A stretch of 64,000 bases of DNA, from positions 4,144 through 68,143 of the forward strand of contig CAVPUV010000028.1 in the NCBI GenBank assembly GCA_963708905.1. The letters are read 5' to 3'. This DNA is from SHZL01 sp963708905 (lineage in GTDB: Bacteria > Pseudomonadota > Gammaproteobacteria > Xanthomonadales > SZUA-36). A program made the translations under genes and the position numbers. The notes below the pieces were generated by a model. The model was not told the DNA's origin and did no database searches. It saw only the letters and a list, made by a program, of their open reading frames with translations. Below are positions 33,701 through 41,184 of the stretch, in pieces. Within the stretch, counting starts at the first letter, position 1. Each line of letters begins with the position of its first letter.

Positions 33701-36700
33701 CTGTCGGTGAACGGCACACTGGGAAGCGAGATTGCTCTTGGCAGCTGCTGCGACCTCAGCGACCCGCCGCTGGTACAGGTCATGGACTTTGACGGCGACG
33801 GTCTCAGCGACCTCGTCACCCAGCGTTCGCAAGCCAATGGCGGCAAGGAACTGGTGTGGTTGCGCAACCAGTTCACGCCGGCAAGTCCGACGGTCGTCGG
33901 CTTTGCCGCGCCGGTGGCGCTGAGCATCGCCATCGATGCCAACCTGTTCCCGCAGAGTTCCGGCAGTTGGTTCATCGACACCGAGCTGCCGGAGTTCCGC
34001 ATCCAGAACGCCATCACCAAGGCGTTCCAGCGCCCGTTCGATTATGACGGCGACGGTAAAGTCGATCTGCTGGCACAGATCACGCAACGTTACTTTCAGT
34101 GCTCGGGCGCGTGCACCCCGAACCAGCCGGTTGCGACCGGCAACACCCGGGTGTTGTCGCAGTTCGCGATCAGCGACGGCAGCACGGCCCCATCGCCGCA
34201 GGCGGGCAGCAGCTACGCGTGGGCCAGTTATTACCTGGTGCTGCTCGCCGACGGCGCCAACGGCTTGGTCCAGGCCGAGGTGGTCGCCAACGGCGACGAC
34301 TGCACCGTCAGCGCGGCCTGCGCGCTTTATCCTGAACTGCCGCGGGCGCGCCGGGCGTTGCCGGTGGACATCAACGCCGACGGGCTGGCCGATTTTGCCT
34401 GGTTCGATGTGGCCTTTGACTGGAGCTTCCGGCTCAATACCGGCGGTGTTTTCAGCACCCAGTCGGTAGCGATCGCGGCGTTCACCGACGCGCTGCAGAG
34501 CGATCAGGCGGCCTTTATGGACCTCACCGGCGACGGCTTGCCGGACTTCCTGTATCCCAGCGCGATCGGTACATCAACTGCCACCTGGCAGCTGCGGGAG
34601 AATGTCTTCGGCGCCGCTTTTGGTGTCGTACAGAATACCGGCGACAGTTTCGGCAACAGTGCCGAGTTCGACCAGAGCCTGCTGCTGGACTTCAGCGGCG
34701 ACGGCATCATCGACAACCTCTTTATCGACCTCAACGCGCAGGGCGCGGTGCAAGCCACCTCTACGAAACTGTACAGCGGCGCCAATGTCGCGGGCGGCGC
34801 CACCACCGCCGCAGTCAATGTCGTGACCGCCATCACCGACGGCTTCGGCGCGAATACCGCGCTGACCTACAAACCGCTCACCGATGCCAGCGTGTACACG
34901 CGCATGCGGGACAGCCAGAACGCCAACTGGGGCGGCTTTGCGGTGTACGACCTGGTCGCGCCCATCTATGTGGTCAGCCAGGCGGCGTCCAGCGCCCCGA
35001 CCGATTCTAATCCCGGCGCCGTGAGCCGGGTCGAGTACTACTACCTCGGCGCCAAGCTACAGGGCGGCGGGCGCGGCTTCCTCGGCTTCGGCGAGATCAT
35101 CAGCTACGACCCGCAGTCCGGCATCCGCACCAATACCCGCTACCGGCAGGATTTTCCCTTCATCGGCCTGCCGGCCGATACCACCCAGGCGCTGGCAAGT
35201 GCCTCCCAGAAGTTCGACCACAGCAGCAACACCGCGGCGAGTGCTCCGGTTGCCTGGGGCAGCGTCACAGCGACGACCGCTGCCGCGGCGCTGACCAGCG
35301 GCACCCGCCTCAGTTATGCCATCAACGCCTGGCAGGCCGTCGAGACGGTGGCTGCCAAGGGCACCTGGTTCCCCTACCTCGCCGCCAGCCTGGAGCGCGG
35401 TTACACGCTGACCGGTGCTTTCAGCCGCAAGGTACTGACCTCGAATACCTACAACAACGTCTACGGTAATCTCGACAGCGTGATCCTGAGCACCTATGCG
35501 ACCGACGGCGCGACCGCATTCGCGACGCAGACGACTTCGAACACCTACGCCGATGACCTGGCGCAGTGGCACCTCGGCCGCCTCGCCACCAGTTCGGTCA
35601 CGCACGCGCGCAGCGGCAAGTCTTCCCTCACGCGCAGCAGCTCATTCGGCTACGCCGGCACCAGCGGCATTCTGAACCGTGAAACCGTCCAGCCGGGCCA
35701 CGCGACGCTGGAGGTGAACACCACCTATCAGCTCGATCTCTTCGGCAACCGCACTGTGACCACCGTGACCGGCGCCGGCCTGGCGGCGCGTAACCACACC
35801 GAGGTGTACGACGCGCTCGGGCGCTACGTCAACGAATCCCGTAACGCCTATGGCCAGTCGAGCGCCACAGTGACCCAGCGCGACGCTTTCGGCAATGCCT
35901 TGCAGGCACAGAACATCGACGGGGTCACCACCGTCAGCGCGGCGGATTTCATGGGCCGGCCGTTCATCTCCCGGACGGCGACCGGCGCCTGGAGCAAGAC
36001 CACGCTGGTGGCTGGTGCCGGCACTTCTTGCCCGGCCACGCACACGGTGTATCACGCCATCACCACCGGCGGCGGCCAGCCGACGCAGTACCAGTGCTTC
36101 GACCGCCTCGGGCGCGATGTGCGCACGGCAACCCAGGGCTTCGCCGGCACGCTGATCGATGTCGATACCCGCTATGACGCATCCGGGCGCATCGCCCGAG
36201 TCTCGGAACCCTACTTCGCCGGCGGCACAACCTATTGGAACGACACTGCCTATGATGCCATCGGCCGCATCAGTGCCGTGCAGGCGGCCGACGGCAACGA
36301 TCTGACCTACGCTTACGACACCTCGGCGAGCCTCTGTTCCACGCCCGGCGCAGCGCGCCAGACGCTCACCACCAACGGCCTCAGCCAGCGCCAACTGGAA
36401 GTGCGCAACGCGCTGGGCGAGACGATTAAGGTCATCGACAATGCCTGCGGCACCGTCAGCTCAGAGTATGATGCGACCGGCAATCTGACCCTATTGACCG
36501 GCGCGGACGGCGCGCAAACAGTGATGAGCTACGATCTCGCCGGACGCAAGACGGCCCTGAACGACCCGGACAAGGGCAGCTGGCAATACGCCTACAATGC
36601 CCTCGGCGAGTTGACCCGCCAGCGCGACGGCAAGAGTCAGGCGCTCGACTTCGACTACGACCTGCTGGGCCGGGTGACCACGCGCTACGAGCGCAGCTGG

Positions 36701-36865
36701 CGTCAGCAGCCTCACCGCCACCACCTACACCACCGTCAACAACGAGACCACCGCCTGGATCAACAGCACCTTGGCGAGCGTCACCGGCAAGGCCCAGCCG
36801 AGTGCCATCACCTACCGGGTAGGAACGGCCGGCGCGATCGTGCAGCAGCAAAACCTGAGCTATGA
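30722..36865 (+). CDS. Central segment of giant SpvB/TcdB/RHS-type protein
   Basis: A frame of 2047 codons that continues the preceding segment from about 30764. Domains in order: beta-rich region (to residue 300); two PKD domains (about 306-475, WNFGDGGTSSLQNPSH twice); a cadherin/Ig-like domain (to 565); a Pro/Ala linker; an SpvB-like N-terminal domain (YRIPLLTAPGSGGVAPQLSF, about 585-900); seven FG-GAP-like D-x-D/N-x-D-G repeats (for example VMDFDGDGLSDLV, PFDYDGDGKVDLL, about 910-1330); a TcdB-like middle region; and YD repeats (from about 1640). The last 57 codons are out of frame: correct reading is lost at 36698. Probably an exported or surface toxin shell. The reading frame is otherwise open for 6 kb. 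Confidence 0.85.
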   Translation: MSVRFPSSAVALRFNVGDATVIFGAGNTSASISWTATFKKQSLLSATDNIVLLAGSSGSSTSDASHYAGLWGATSASSYLVDDVGSLSETVETVFYDGNGDPTWIQAYQGQTPLATSTSLCFYHIQGGYQPNLNQSVLPGTLYTTCDPENATSTSRNGLRYFSDFEVGRFWVSFTLPPGVVDPNQVAGGSVSIGTSTIPAIKTKSANFHRIWFSGSNSCQINASSPSCVANLTWFTDGDYPNATAYRYNQTTGQRSLIATSTQPAMENQQVSMSTAGSYVFELRMSNSTSSVLIAKSSIFTVTQASNISPTAALSANCTLLSCTFTDQSSDSDGTIASRSWNFGDGGTSSLQNPSHTYAGAGTYTVALTVTDNQGASGSTSKSVTVSAANQNPTAAFSASCANLGCAFTDLSSDRDGTIASRAWNFGDGGTSSLQNPSHSYAAAGTYTVSLTVTDNQGASNATSQSVTVSAANTAPQVTVPANQTTVQGSTITPLVIQVTDAENDPITCSVTGLPAGLIESSECTISGTVSAATGVYTVSITASDGRLTSSALSFSWNITPAGAPANPETPPAAAAAPSLTPSAASSRVGATAGAFRVDESGNASYRIPLLTAPGSGGVAPQLSFEYSSQDGNGPLGVGWTLGGSSTMTRCAQTLAVDGQNAVRGITLTASDRFCLDGQRLIAVAGVYGANGTEYRSQIDSIAKIVSNGTAGSGPQSFTVWRKDGSVTQYGATADARIEARTLSDTQTVLLWAQNRVSDPAGNYIDYQYDEVSGAAGAPVEFVLQKVSYTGNTSAATAPYAEIAFTYATTRPDATVAFVAGARVQQTRLLTRIDSRARVNAGSTLETLRSYQLAYASDGHGRKELTAVTECRDSTQTYCFAPTTFGWQTSKHGVGSSATSVGSLFDSKHAATAIADVSGDGRPDLLLTRKQGSGFQFRVLPALATGGFGSSTTYYPIPNNGSNTTPATLHAIDLNADGFQDVIYPTVSGWKGRLSVNGTLGSEIALGSCCDLSDPPLVQVMDFDGDGLSDLVTQRSQANGGKELVWLRNQFTPASPTVVGFAAPVALSIAIDANLFPQSSGSWFIDTELPEFRIQNAITKAFQRPFDYDGDGKVDLLAQITQRYFQCSGACTPNQPVATGNTRVLSQFAISDGSTAPSPQAGSSYAWASYYLVLLADGANGLVQAEVVANGDDCTVSAACALYPELPRARRALPVDINADGLADFAWFDVAFDWSFRLNTGGVFSTQSVAIAAFTDALQSDQAAFMDLTGDGLPDFLYPSAIGTSTATWQLRENVFGAAFGVVQNTGDSFGNSAEFDQSLLLDFSGDGIIDNLFIDLNAQGAVQATSTKLYSGANVAGGATTAAVNVVTAITDGFGANTALTYKPLTDASVYTRMRDSQNANWGGFAVYDLVAPIYVVSQAASSAPTDSNPGAVSRVEYYYLGAKLQGGGRGFLGFGEIISYDPQSGIRTNTRYRQDFPFIGLPADTTQALASASQKFDHSSNTAASAPVAWGSVTATTAAAALTSGTRLSYAINAWQAVETVAAKGTWFPYLAASLERGYTLTGAFSRKVLTSNTYNNVYGNLDSVILSTYATDGATAFATQTTSNTYADDLAQWHLGRLATSSVTHARSGKSSLTRSSSFGYAGTSGILNRETVQPGHATLEVNTTYQLDLFGNRTVTTVTGAGLAARNHTEVYDALGRYVNESRNAYGQSSATVTQRDAFGNALQAQNIDGVTTVSAADFMGRPFISRTATGAWSKTTLVAGAGTSCPATHTVYHAITTGGGQPTQYQCFDRLGRDVRTATQGFAGTLIDVDTRYDASGRIARVSEPYFAGGTTYWNDTAYDAIGRISAVQAADGNDLTYAYDTSASLCSTPGAARQTLTTNGLSQRQLEVRNALGETIKVIDNACGTVSSEYDATGNLTLLTGADGAQTVMSYDLAGRKTALNDPDKGSWQYAYNALGELTRQRDGKSQALDFDYDLLGRVTTRYERSWRQQPHRHHLHHRQQRDHRLDQQHLGERHRQGPAECHHLPGRNGRRDRAAAKPEL
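31655..32143 (+). repeat. Tandem PKD-domain repeat (249-bp period)
   Basis: Two adjacent copies of an 83-codon PKD unit are still closely related at the DNA level; for example CTGGAACTTTGG recurs at 31741 and 31990. This indicates a recent in-frame duplication. PKD domains are extracellular beta-sandwiches that act as spacers or bind polysaccharide or protein. Confidence 0.8.
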
Positions 36866-39131
36866 CGGCTTGGGACGGCTGAGCCTGCGCTCCACCAGCC
36901 AGGACGGCCTGACGCTGGCCGAGGAGACCACCTACGACCAGTACGGCCGGGTGTTCCAGCAGTTCGATGTCTCGGGCGCTGATCACGGTATCCGCTATCA
37001 CTACAACGCCAGCGGCTATGTCGAGAAAGTGCAGGAAGCGCGCGAAGGCACCGTGGGGGTCCTCTACCAGCACATCCAGAGCCAGGACCAGCGCGGCAAC
37101 ATCACCTACATGATCCTCGGCAACGGGGTGGAAGCGTTTGCGCAATACGCCGCACAAAGCGGCCGCCTCCAGACCCTCGACGCCTATGACGTCAACGGTG
37201 TCGAGCTGCAGCGCGTCGACTACACCTTCGATGTGCTGGGCAATCTGCAGGGACGCCACGACACCTCGCAGAGCCAGAACCTCGATGAGACTTATCGCTA
37301 CGACCTCATGAACCGGCTGGAGACCGTTCTGCTATCGACTAACGGCGCGGCCGCGCAAACCAAGCTCACGCTGAGCTACGACGCGGCCGGCAACATCACC
37401 AGCAAATCAGACCTCGGCAGTTATCTCTATGGCGCCGGCAGCGCCGGCCCACATGCGGCAACTTCGGCCGGTGGTGTCACGTATACCTACGATGCCAATG
37501 GCAACCAGGTGTCCGCCTCGGACGGCAGAACCATCACCTATACCCTGTTTGACCAGGCGGCACGGATCCAGAAAGGCGCGGAGTTTACCGAGTTCAGCTA
37601 TGGCATTGGCAACCAGCGCATCAAGCGGGTCGATGACAATGCCATCGATGCGGTCAAAACCACCTGGACCTTCGGCAGTGTTGAGCGCATCCAGCAAGGC
37701 AGCCAGAACGCTTACTTCAAGCGCTCGATTGGCGGCGTTGCCCTGGTCGATTACTTCCCCGCCACCCAGGCACAGGATATCCGTTACCTCATCAAGGACC
37801 ACCTGGGTTCGATCCACACCCTGACCGACGACAGCGGCCTCGTGAGCAGTGCGGTGACGATGCACTTCGGGGCGTTCGGGCAACGGCAGAACACCGCCTG
37901 GACCGGCGCCCTGTCCCCCAGCGGCATGATGCTGCACAACCTGCTGACCACGCGCGGCTTCACCGGCCACGAACACGCCGACGGCCTCGGCATCATCCAC
38001 ATGAACGGGCGGATTTATGACCCGAAACTCGGAAGGTTCCTGCAGGCCGACCCGTTCGTGCAGGCGCCCAAGAACAGCCAATCGCTGAACCGCTACAGCT
38101 ATGTGCTGAACAATCCGCTGAGTTACACTGATCCGAGTGGGTATTTTAGTCTCAGCACATTTTGGAAGAAGGTCCGGCCGTTTGTGGCCATTGGCATAGC
38201 GATCTGGAATCCTGGAGCACTATGGTTTTCCGGTGTTTGGGGCGCAGCAGCCAGCGGATTCCTTGCTGGTTACGTGGCATCGGGCTCACTCAAGGGCGCG
38301 GTGGCGGGTGCATTCAGTGCTGCCGCGTTTTACGGCATTGGCAGCAGTTTTGAGTCGCTTAGCGGTACCGGTAAATGGGGTGAATTAGGATTAAGCGGCG
38401 AAGCGTTTATTGCAAAATCGATCTTGCATGGTGCGGCCGGTGGCATTCTGGTTCTGGGCACGGGCGGGAAGTTTGGTCATGGTTTCATTTCCGCCGGGCT
38501 GACACAGGCTTTTTCCGGCAGTATCGGCGGATTGCGATCGTCTTTTGCAAGAGTTGCCGCCGCCGCGGTGCTGGGCGGCACATCCTCCGCCATTACCGGC
38601 GGGAAGTTCGCAAATGGGGCGCTGACGGGGGCGTTCTCCTGGGCTTTCAATCACAAGTTGCATCCTTTCTTCCAGAAAACCCTGAACGAGCTGCAGTCCA
38701 GGCGTTTCTGGACTGCACTCGTCAATTTGGAACCTGATGAGTTCAGGAAACTCTTTCCCAAACTATCAATGGGCAGGGATGATGATGAAATTCAATGGGT
38801 TCAAGATGTCCTGTACCAAGAATTCTATAGTTCAGGACTGGCGTCACGGGTTTTGGACGCTGCGCATGATGCCAATGATCTGCTGCGGGATTATTCAGTA
38901 GGGCGGGTTACCGGCATGGTGGGAGCCAGGGGAAAACTGATGGGTATTTTCGGCAAAGTTGCCGGCCTGACGGCGACACAAATGGATCTGGTTCATGACG
39001 CCATGGGTCTCAAGGCCTTTGCCGATCAGCAAGACGTTAACATGGACCAGCTCAAGGACCTTGCCCGTATTCTCAACCAGGGTGAAGTATCCATTGACGA
39101 GGCCATCAGACAATTGGAGGCGTTGGAATGA
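36771..39131 (+). CDS. C-terminal RHS segment with variable tip
   Basis: A 786-codon frame that is the true continuation of the giant gene; it is readable in frame from about 36699, where one base (T at 36698) shifts it from the central segment. It carries further YD repeats (YDQYGRVFQQFD, YDANGNQVSASDG) and the full RHS core (YLIKDHLGSIHTLTDDSG, IIHMNGRIYDPKLGRFLQAD, NRYSYVLNNPLSYTDPSGYF). After DPSGY the sequence changes to a lower G+C tip of about 329 residues: a glycine/alanine-rich hydrophobic stretch, a charged part (FWTALVNLEPDEFRKLF), and a last 65-residue helical module (LTATQMDLVHDAMGLKAFAD, then QLKDLARILNQGEVSIDEAI). That module recurs in two downstream genes. No known toxin catalytic motif is recognised. 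Confidence 0.88.
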   Translation: MASVTGKAQPSAITYRVGTAGAIVQQQNLSYDGLGRLSLRSTSQDGLTLAEETTYDQYGRVFQQFDVSGADHGIRYHYNASGYVEKVQEAREGTVGVLYQHIQSQDQRGNITYMILGNGVEAFAQYAAQSGRLQTLDAYDVNGVELQRVDYTFDVLGNLQGRHDTSQSQNLDETYRYDLMNRLETVLLSTNGAAAQTKLTLSYDAAGNITSKSDLGSYLYGAGSAGPHAATSAGGVTYTYDANGNQVSASDGRTITYTLFDQAARIQKGAEFTEFSYGIGNQRIKRVDDNAIDAVKTTWTFGSVERIQQGSQNAYFKRSIGGVALVDYFPATQAQDIRYLIKDHLGSIHTLTDDSGLVSSAVTMHFGAFGQRQNTAWTGALSPSGMMLHNLLTTRGFTGHEHADGLGIIHMNGRIYDPKLGRFLQADPFVQAPKNSQSLNRYSYVLNNPLSYTDPSGYFSLSTFWKKVRPFVAIGIAIWNPGALWFSGVWGAAASGFLAGYVASGSLKGAVAGAFSAAAFYGIGSSFESLSGTGKWGELGLSGEAFIAKSILHGAAGGILVLGTGGKFGHGFISAGLTQAFSGSIGGLRSSFARVAAAAVLGGTSSAITGGKFANGALTGAFSWAFNHKLHPFFQKTLNELQSRRFWTALVNLEPDEFRKLFPKLSMGRDDDEIQWVQDVLYQEFYSSGLASRVLDAAHDANDLLRDYSVGRVTGMVGARGKLMGIFGKVAGLTATQMDLVHDAMGLKAFADQQDVNMDQLKDLARILNQGEVSIDEAIRQLEALE

Positions 39132-39622
39132 TCATGTTCAGGAAAATGACGTTTACGGCCCAGGTGCTTGCGTCGATGCTCCTGTTCTGCACCGCGGCCG
39201 TGGCGGATGAGAATGGTTGCGAGGATCAGAGCTATTCCATCGGTGCTTTTGGCGGTGAATTCCGGGTTCCGCATTACATGCGTTTGCTGGTGAATATTTC
39301 TGATGATGACTCGGTGGAAATTCGCATGGTGCGGAAAATAGATGAGGTTGGTTCAATACATATGATTGCACTACTCAGGAACGGTGAAAATTACCGCCGG
39401 CCAAACAGTACTTTGAAACTCATCGATGAATATGAGCTCAATGGCTTCAATGTTCAGATCCGCCAGTCAAGTGATACCAGTATCGGTCGCAATCTGTATA
39501 GCGCAATAATAGAAAGGGCGGGAGATAAGGCCCATGTGATCGTCGATTCATTAAAGGCGCTCGATGCGCTCCTGGCCAATGCCGAAGACCTCGACGCGGA
39601 GGTCCAGGACTGAACAAGCCGT
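38931..39622 (+). repeat. Direct repeat copy 1 (tip module plus partner gene)
   Basis: A 692-bp unit that covers the last 66 codons of the giant gene, the overlapping partner gene and nine bases beyond. It matches 40462-41153 along its whole length with no net length change. The DNA is very similar (for example GGTGAAGTATCC, CTGGCCAATGCCGAAGACCT are identical). Confidence 0.85.
39128..39613 (+). CDS. Secreted partner protein A of RHS tip module
   Basis: A 161-residue protein whose ATG overlaps the stop of the giant gene (ATGA), so translation is coupled. Residues 1-26 are a signal peptide (FTAQVLASMLLFCTAAVADE). The mature part of about 135 residues begins GCEDQSYSIGAFGGEFRVPH and contains the signature A-F-G-G-x-x-x-x-P-x-Y-M; a C-terminal helix is rich in Leu/Ala/Asp. 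Two paralogues follow. The position just after an RHS tip is where immunity genes lie; export fits protection against a toxin acting in the periplasm. No known immunity family is recognised, so this role is inferred. Confidence 0.8.
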   Translation: MIMFRKMTFTAQVLASMLLFCTAAVADENGCEDQSYSIGAFGGEFRVPHYMRLLVNISDDDSVEIRMVRKIDEVGSIHMIALLRNGENYRRPNSTLKLIDEYELNGFNVQIRQSSDTSIGRNLYSAIIERAGDKAHVIVDSLKALDALLANAEDLDAEVQD

Positions 39623-39635
39623 CGAGAGGATGGAA

Positions 39636-39657
39636 GGGGAAGGGGAAGGGGAAGGGG
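39636..39657 (+). repeat. G-quadruplex-type motif between cassettes
   Basis: Four GGGG runs separated by AA, starting 22 bp after the partner A stop codon. The array has the canonical G4 pattern with 2-base loops and looks like a slippage-expanded GGGGAA hexamer. Confidence 0.85.
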
Positions 39658-39751
39658 TCGTGAAGTGTTGCATCTCTAAGTTTTCGACTGTACTTTCACC
39701 ATTACTCTTTGTGAATCGAGTTGGAAGGTGCCGTACTTAGGCATCCATAGG

Positions 39752-39946
39752 ATGACAAAGAGTCGCATCGCTCGGTGTCGTGCTAATGCAAGAAACACGA
39801 CCCCCGACCTGGTGAAAGATGTTTTTGCAATTAAGGCATTTGCCGAACAACAAGGTCTGAACATTTCTCAGCTTCAGGATCTTTCTAGGATTCTGATTGA
39901 AAATAAAAGAACTATCGACGAAGTTGTCTCAGGTTTGCAGAATTAG
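39752..39946 (+). CDS. Orphan tip module, diverged copy
   Basis: About 64 residues from the ATG at 39752 (a GTG at 39728 is in frame). After a basic N-terminus, the sequence DLVKDVFAIKAFAEQQGLN and QLQDLSRILIENKRTIDEV aligns with the end of the giant protein (DLVHDAMGLKAFADQQDVN and QLKDLARILNQGEVSIDEA). It therefore represents a detached copy of the tip's last helical module, without shell or signal peptide. It lies 16 bp upstream of partner gene B. The DNA is A+T-richer than copy 1 and 3, pointing to older divergence or separate acquisition. Confidence 0.7.
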   Translation: MTKSRIARCRANARNTTPDLVKDVFAIKAFAEQQGLNISQLQDLSRILIENKRTIDEVVSGLQN

Positions 39947-39962
39947 CTGGAGGCATGAAGTA

Positions 39963-40427
39963 ATGCAACTACGATTTCCTTCGGAAATTATGATGTTTCT
40001 CATGGCATTCCCGCTGGGAATTTCGTGGGCGCAAGGAAGTGAATCAGAGAGCGCGACATTGCGCGCATTTGGCGGGCACATCAATATCCCCGCATACATG
40101 GAAGTGCTTGTTCAATTCACCACGCCAGAGTCCATTGAACTGAAAATGTTACGCAAACTGGATTCTGCTGGAGAGATCAGATCCTTGATCATCAACAGAC
40201 ACTTCAGCGCAAGTAAAAAAAGTGAGACAACCAGACTTACAAAGATAGCTCAGTATGAGCTGAACGATTTCGCCGTTCAATTGTTCGAACCACATCTTCA
40301 ACTTTGGAAGTCAAACCTCAAATTGGCGCTAATTTCCAGATGTGGCGAATCGGGAAACGTCATAGTTGAATCCAAAGAGGCATTGGATCAGTTCCTAATT
40401 CAAGCTTCACCCGCAGATTGTGCCTGA
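39963..40427 (+). CDS. Secreted partner protein B
   Basis: About 154 residues from the ATG at 39963. A signal peptide is evident (IMMFLMAFPLGISWAQG). The mature sequence LRAFGGHINIPAYMEVLVQF and LKMLRKLDSAGEI aligns with partners A and C (A-F-G-G-x-x-x-x-P-x-Y-M), but overall identity is low. Near the end VIVESKEALDQFL corresponds to VIVDSLKALDALL in partner A. It follows orphan tip module 2, and its end overlaps the start of orphan tip module 3 by 8 bp. Likely the partner or immunity protein of a different tip variant. Confidence 0.75.
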   Translation: MQLRFPSEIMMFLMAFPLGISWAQGSESESATLRAFGGHINIPAYMEVLVQFTTPESIELKMLRKLDSAGEIRSLIINRHFSASKKSETTRLTKIAQYELNDFAVQLFEPHLQLWKSNLKLALISRCGESGNVIVESKEALDQFLIQASPADCA

Positions 40428-40662
40428 AAGGGCAAGGCGTCAGGGCAAGGGGCAGGCAAGGGGTAAACTGACGGGTATCATCGGCAACGCGGCCGGATTG
40501 ACAGCAACACAAATGGACCTCATCAAGGAGGGCATGGGCCTCAAGGTCTTTGCCGATCAGCTGGGCGTTAATATGAACCAGCTCAAGGACCTTGCCCGGA
40601 TTATCCACCAGGGTGAAGTATCCGTTGGCGAGGCCATCAAACAGTTGGAGGTGTTGGAATGA
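40420..40662 (+). CDS. Orphan tip module, close copy
   Basis: An 80-residue protein starting at a GTG at 40420. A short basic, G-rich-encoded leader (RARRQGKGQARGKLTG) leads into LTATQMDLIKEGMGLKVFAD and QLKDLARIIHQGEVSVGEA, nearly identical to the last 66 residues of the giant protein. It has no signal peptide. The stop overlaps the start of partner C (ATGA) exactly as in the first cassette. It may be an expressed small protein or a silent donor for recombination into the giant gene's 3' end. Confidence 0.75.
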   Translation: MPERARRQGKGQARGKLTGIIGNAAGLTATQMDLIKEGMGLKVFADQLGVNMNQLKDLARIIHQGEVSVGEAIKQLEVLE

Positions 40663-41153
40663 TCATGTCCAGGAGAATGACGGTGACGGGCCTGGTGCTC
40701 TTAGCGCTGGTGCTGGTCTACACCGCGGCCGTGGCGGCTGAGGGAGGTTGCGAGGATCAGAGCTACTCCATCGGTGCTTTTGGCGGTGAATTCAAGGTTC
40801 CGCATTATATGCGTTTGGTGGTGAACACATCCGATGATGGCTCGGTGGAAATTCGCATGGTGCGGAAGATCGATGAGGAGGGTCCAATAACACTCATGAC
40901 AATACTCAGGAACGACGAAAAGGATCGACCAGTTGGCAAAACTTCTAGACTCGTCGATTCATATGAGCTCAATGGCTTCACTGTTCAGATCTACCAGTCC
41001 AGCGATCCCGATATTTCCCGAAATCTGTACAGCGCCTTGATTGAACGAAGGGGCGATAAGGGGCAAGTGATCATCAAATCGTTGCGCGCACTCAATGCGC
41101 TCCTGGCCAATGCCGAAGACCTCGACGCGGAGGTCCTGGACTGAACAAGCCGT
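40462..41153 (+). repeat. Direct repeat copy 2 (tip module plus partner gene)
   Basis: The partner of the repeat at 38931-39622. Both begin at a G-rich junction (GGGG[A/T]AAACTGA) and end at GAACAAGCCGT, and both have the same internal ATGA overlap between tip module and partner gene. Confidence 0.85.
40659..41144 (+). CDS. Secreted partner protein C
   Basis: A 161-residue close paralogue of partner A (same length, mature start GCEDQSYSIGAFGGEFKVPH). The signal peptide is LVLLALVLVYTAAVAAE. Differences from partner A cluster in the middle (residues about 75-115), the region that would be expected to vary if it recognises a variable tip. It is translationally coupled to orphan tip module 3. 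It is the last gene of the array, followed by a convergent EF-G-like gene. Confidence 0.8.
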   Translation: MIMSRRMTVTGLVLLALVLVYTAAVAAEGGCEDQSYSIGAFGGEFKVPHYMRLVVNTSDDGSVEIRMVRKIDEEGPITLMTILRNDEKDRPVGKTSRLVDSYELNGFTVQIYQSSDPDISRNLYSALIERRGDKGQVIIKSLRALNALLANAEDLDAEVLD

Positions 41154-41184
41154 AAAAGTGATGGAGCCCCCTGTCGGGGCCCGA

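Larger units (their letters stand above)
29899..39131 (+). pseudogene. Whole giant SpvB/RHS locus with two frameshifts
   Basis: The three preceding segments form one 9,233-bp gene. Removing one base near 30763 and one near 36698 leaves exactly 3,077 codons including the stop. Everything else is open and domain order is coherent, so any inactivation is very recent, or one or both shifts are recoding or sequence errors. The predicted product: signal peptide - beta domains - two PKD - SpvB - FG-GAP - TcdB-like - YD/RHS core - tip. This matches shell-forming RHS/Tc-B-C toxins, in which the C-terminal tip is cut off inside the shell. G+C content is higher in the SpvB/RHS part (about 32430-38140) than in the N-terminal and tip parts. 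Confidence 0.7.

Noticed and set aside
32372..34087. 571-codon open frame antisense to the SpvB/FG-GAP region
   Set aside because: Shadow of a G+C-rich coding strand; Arg/Ala-rich translation without domains.
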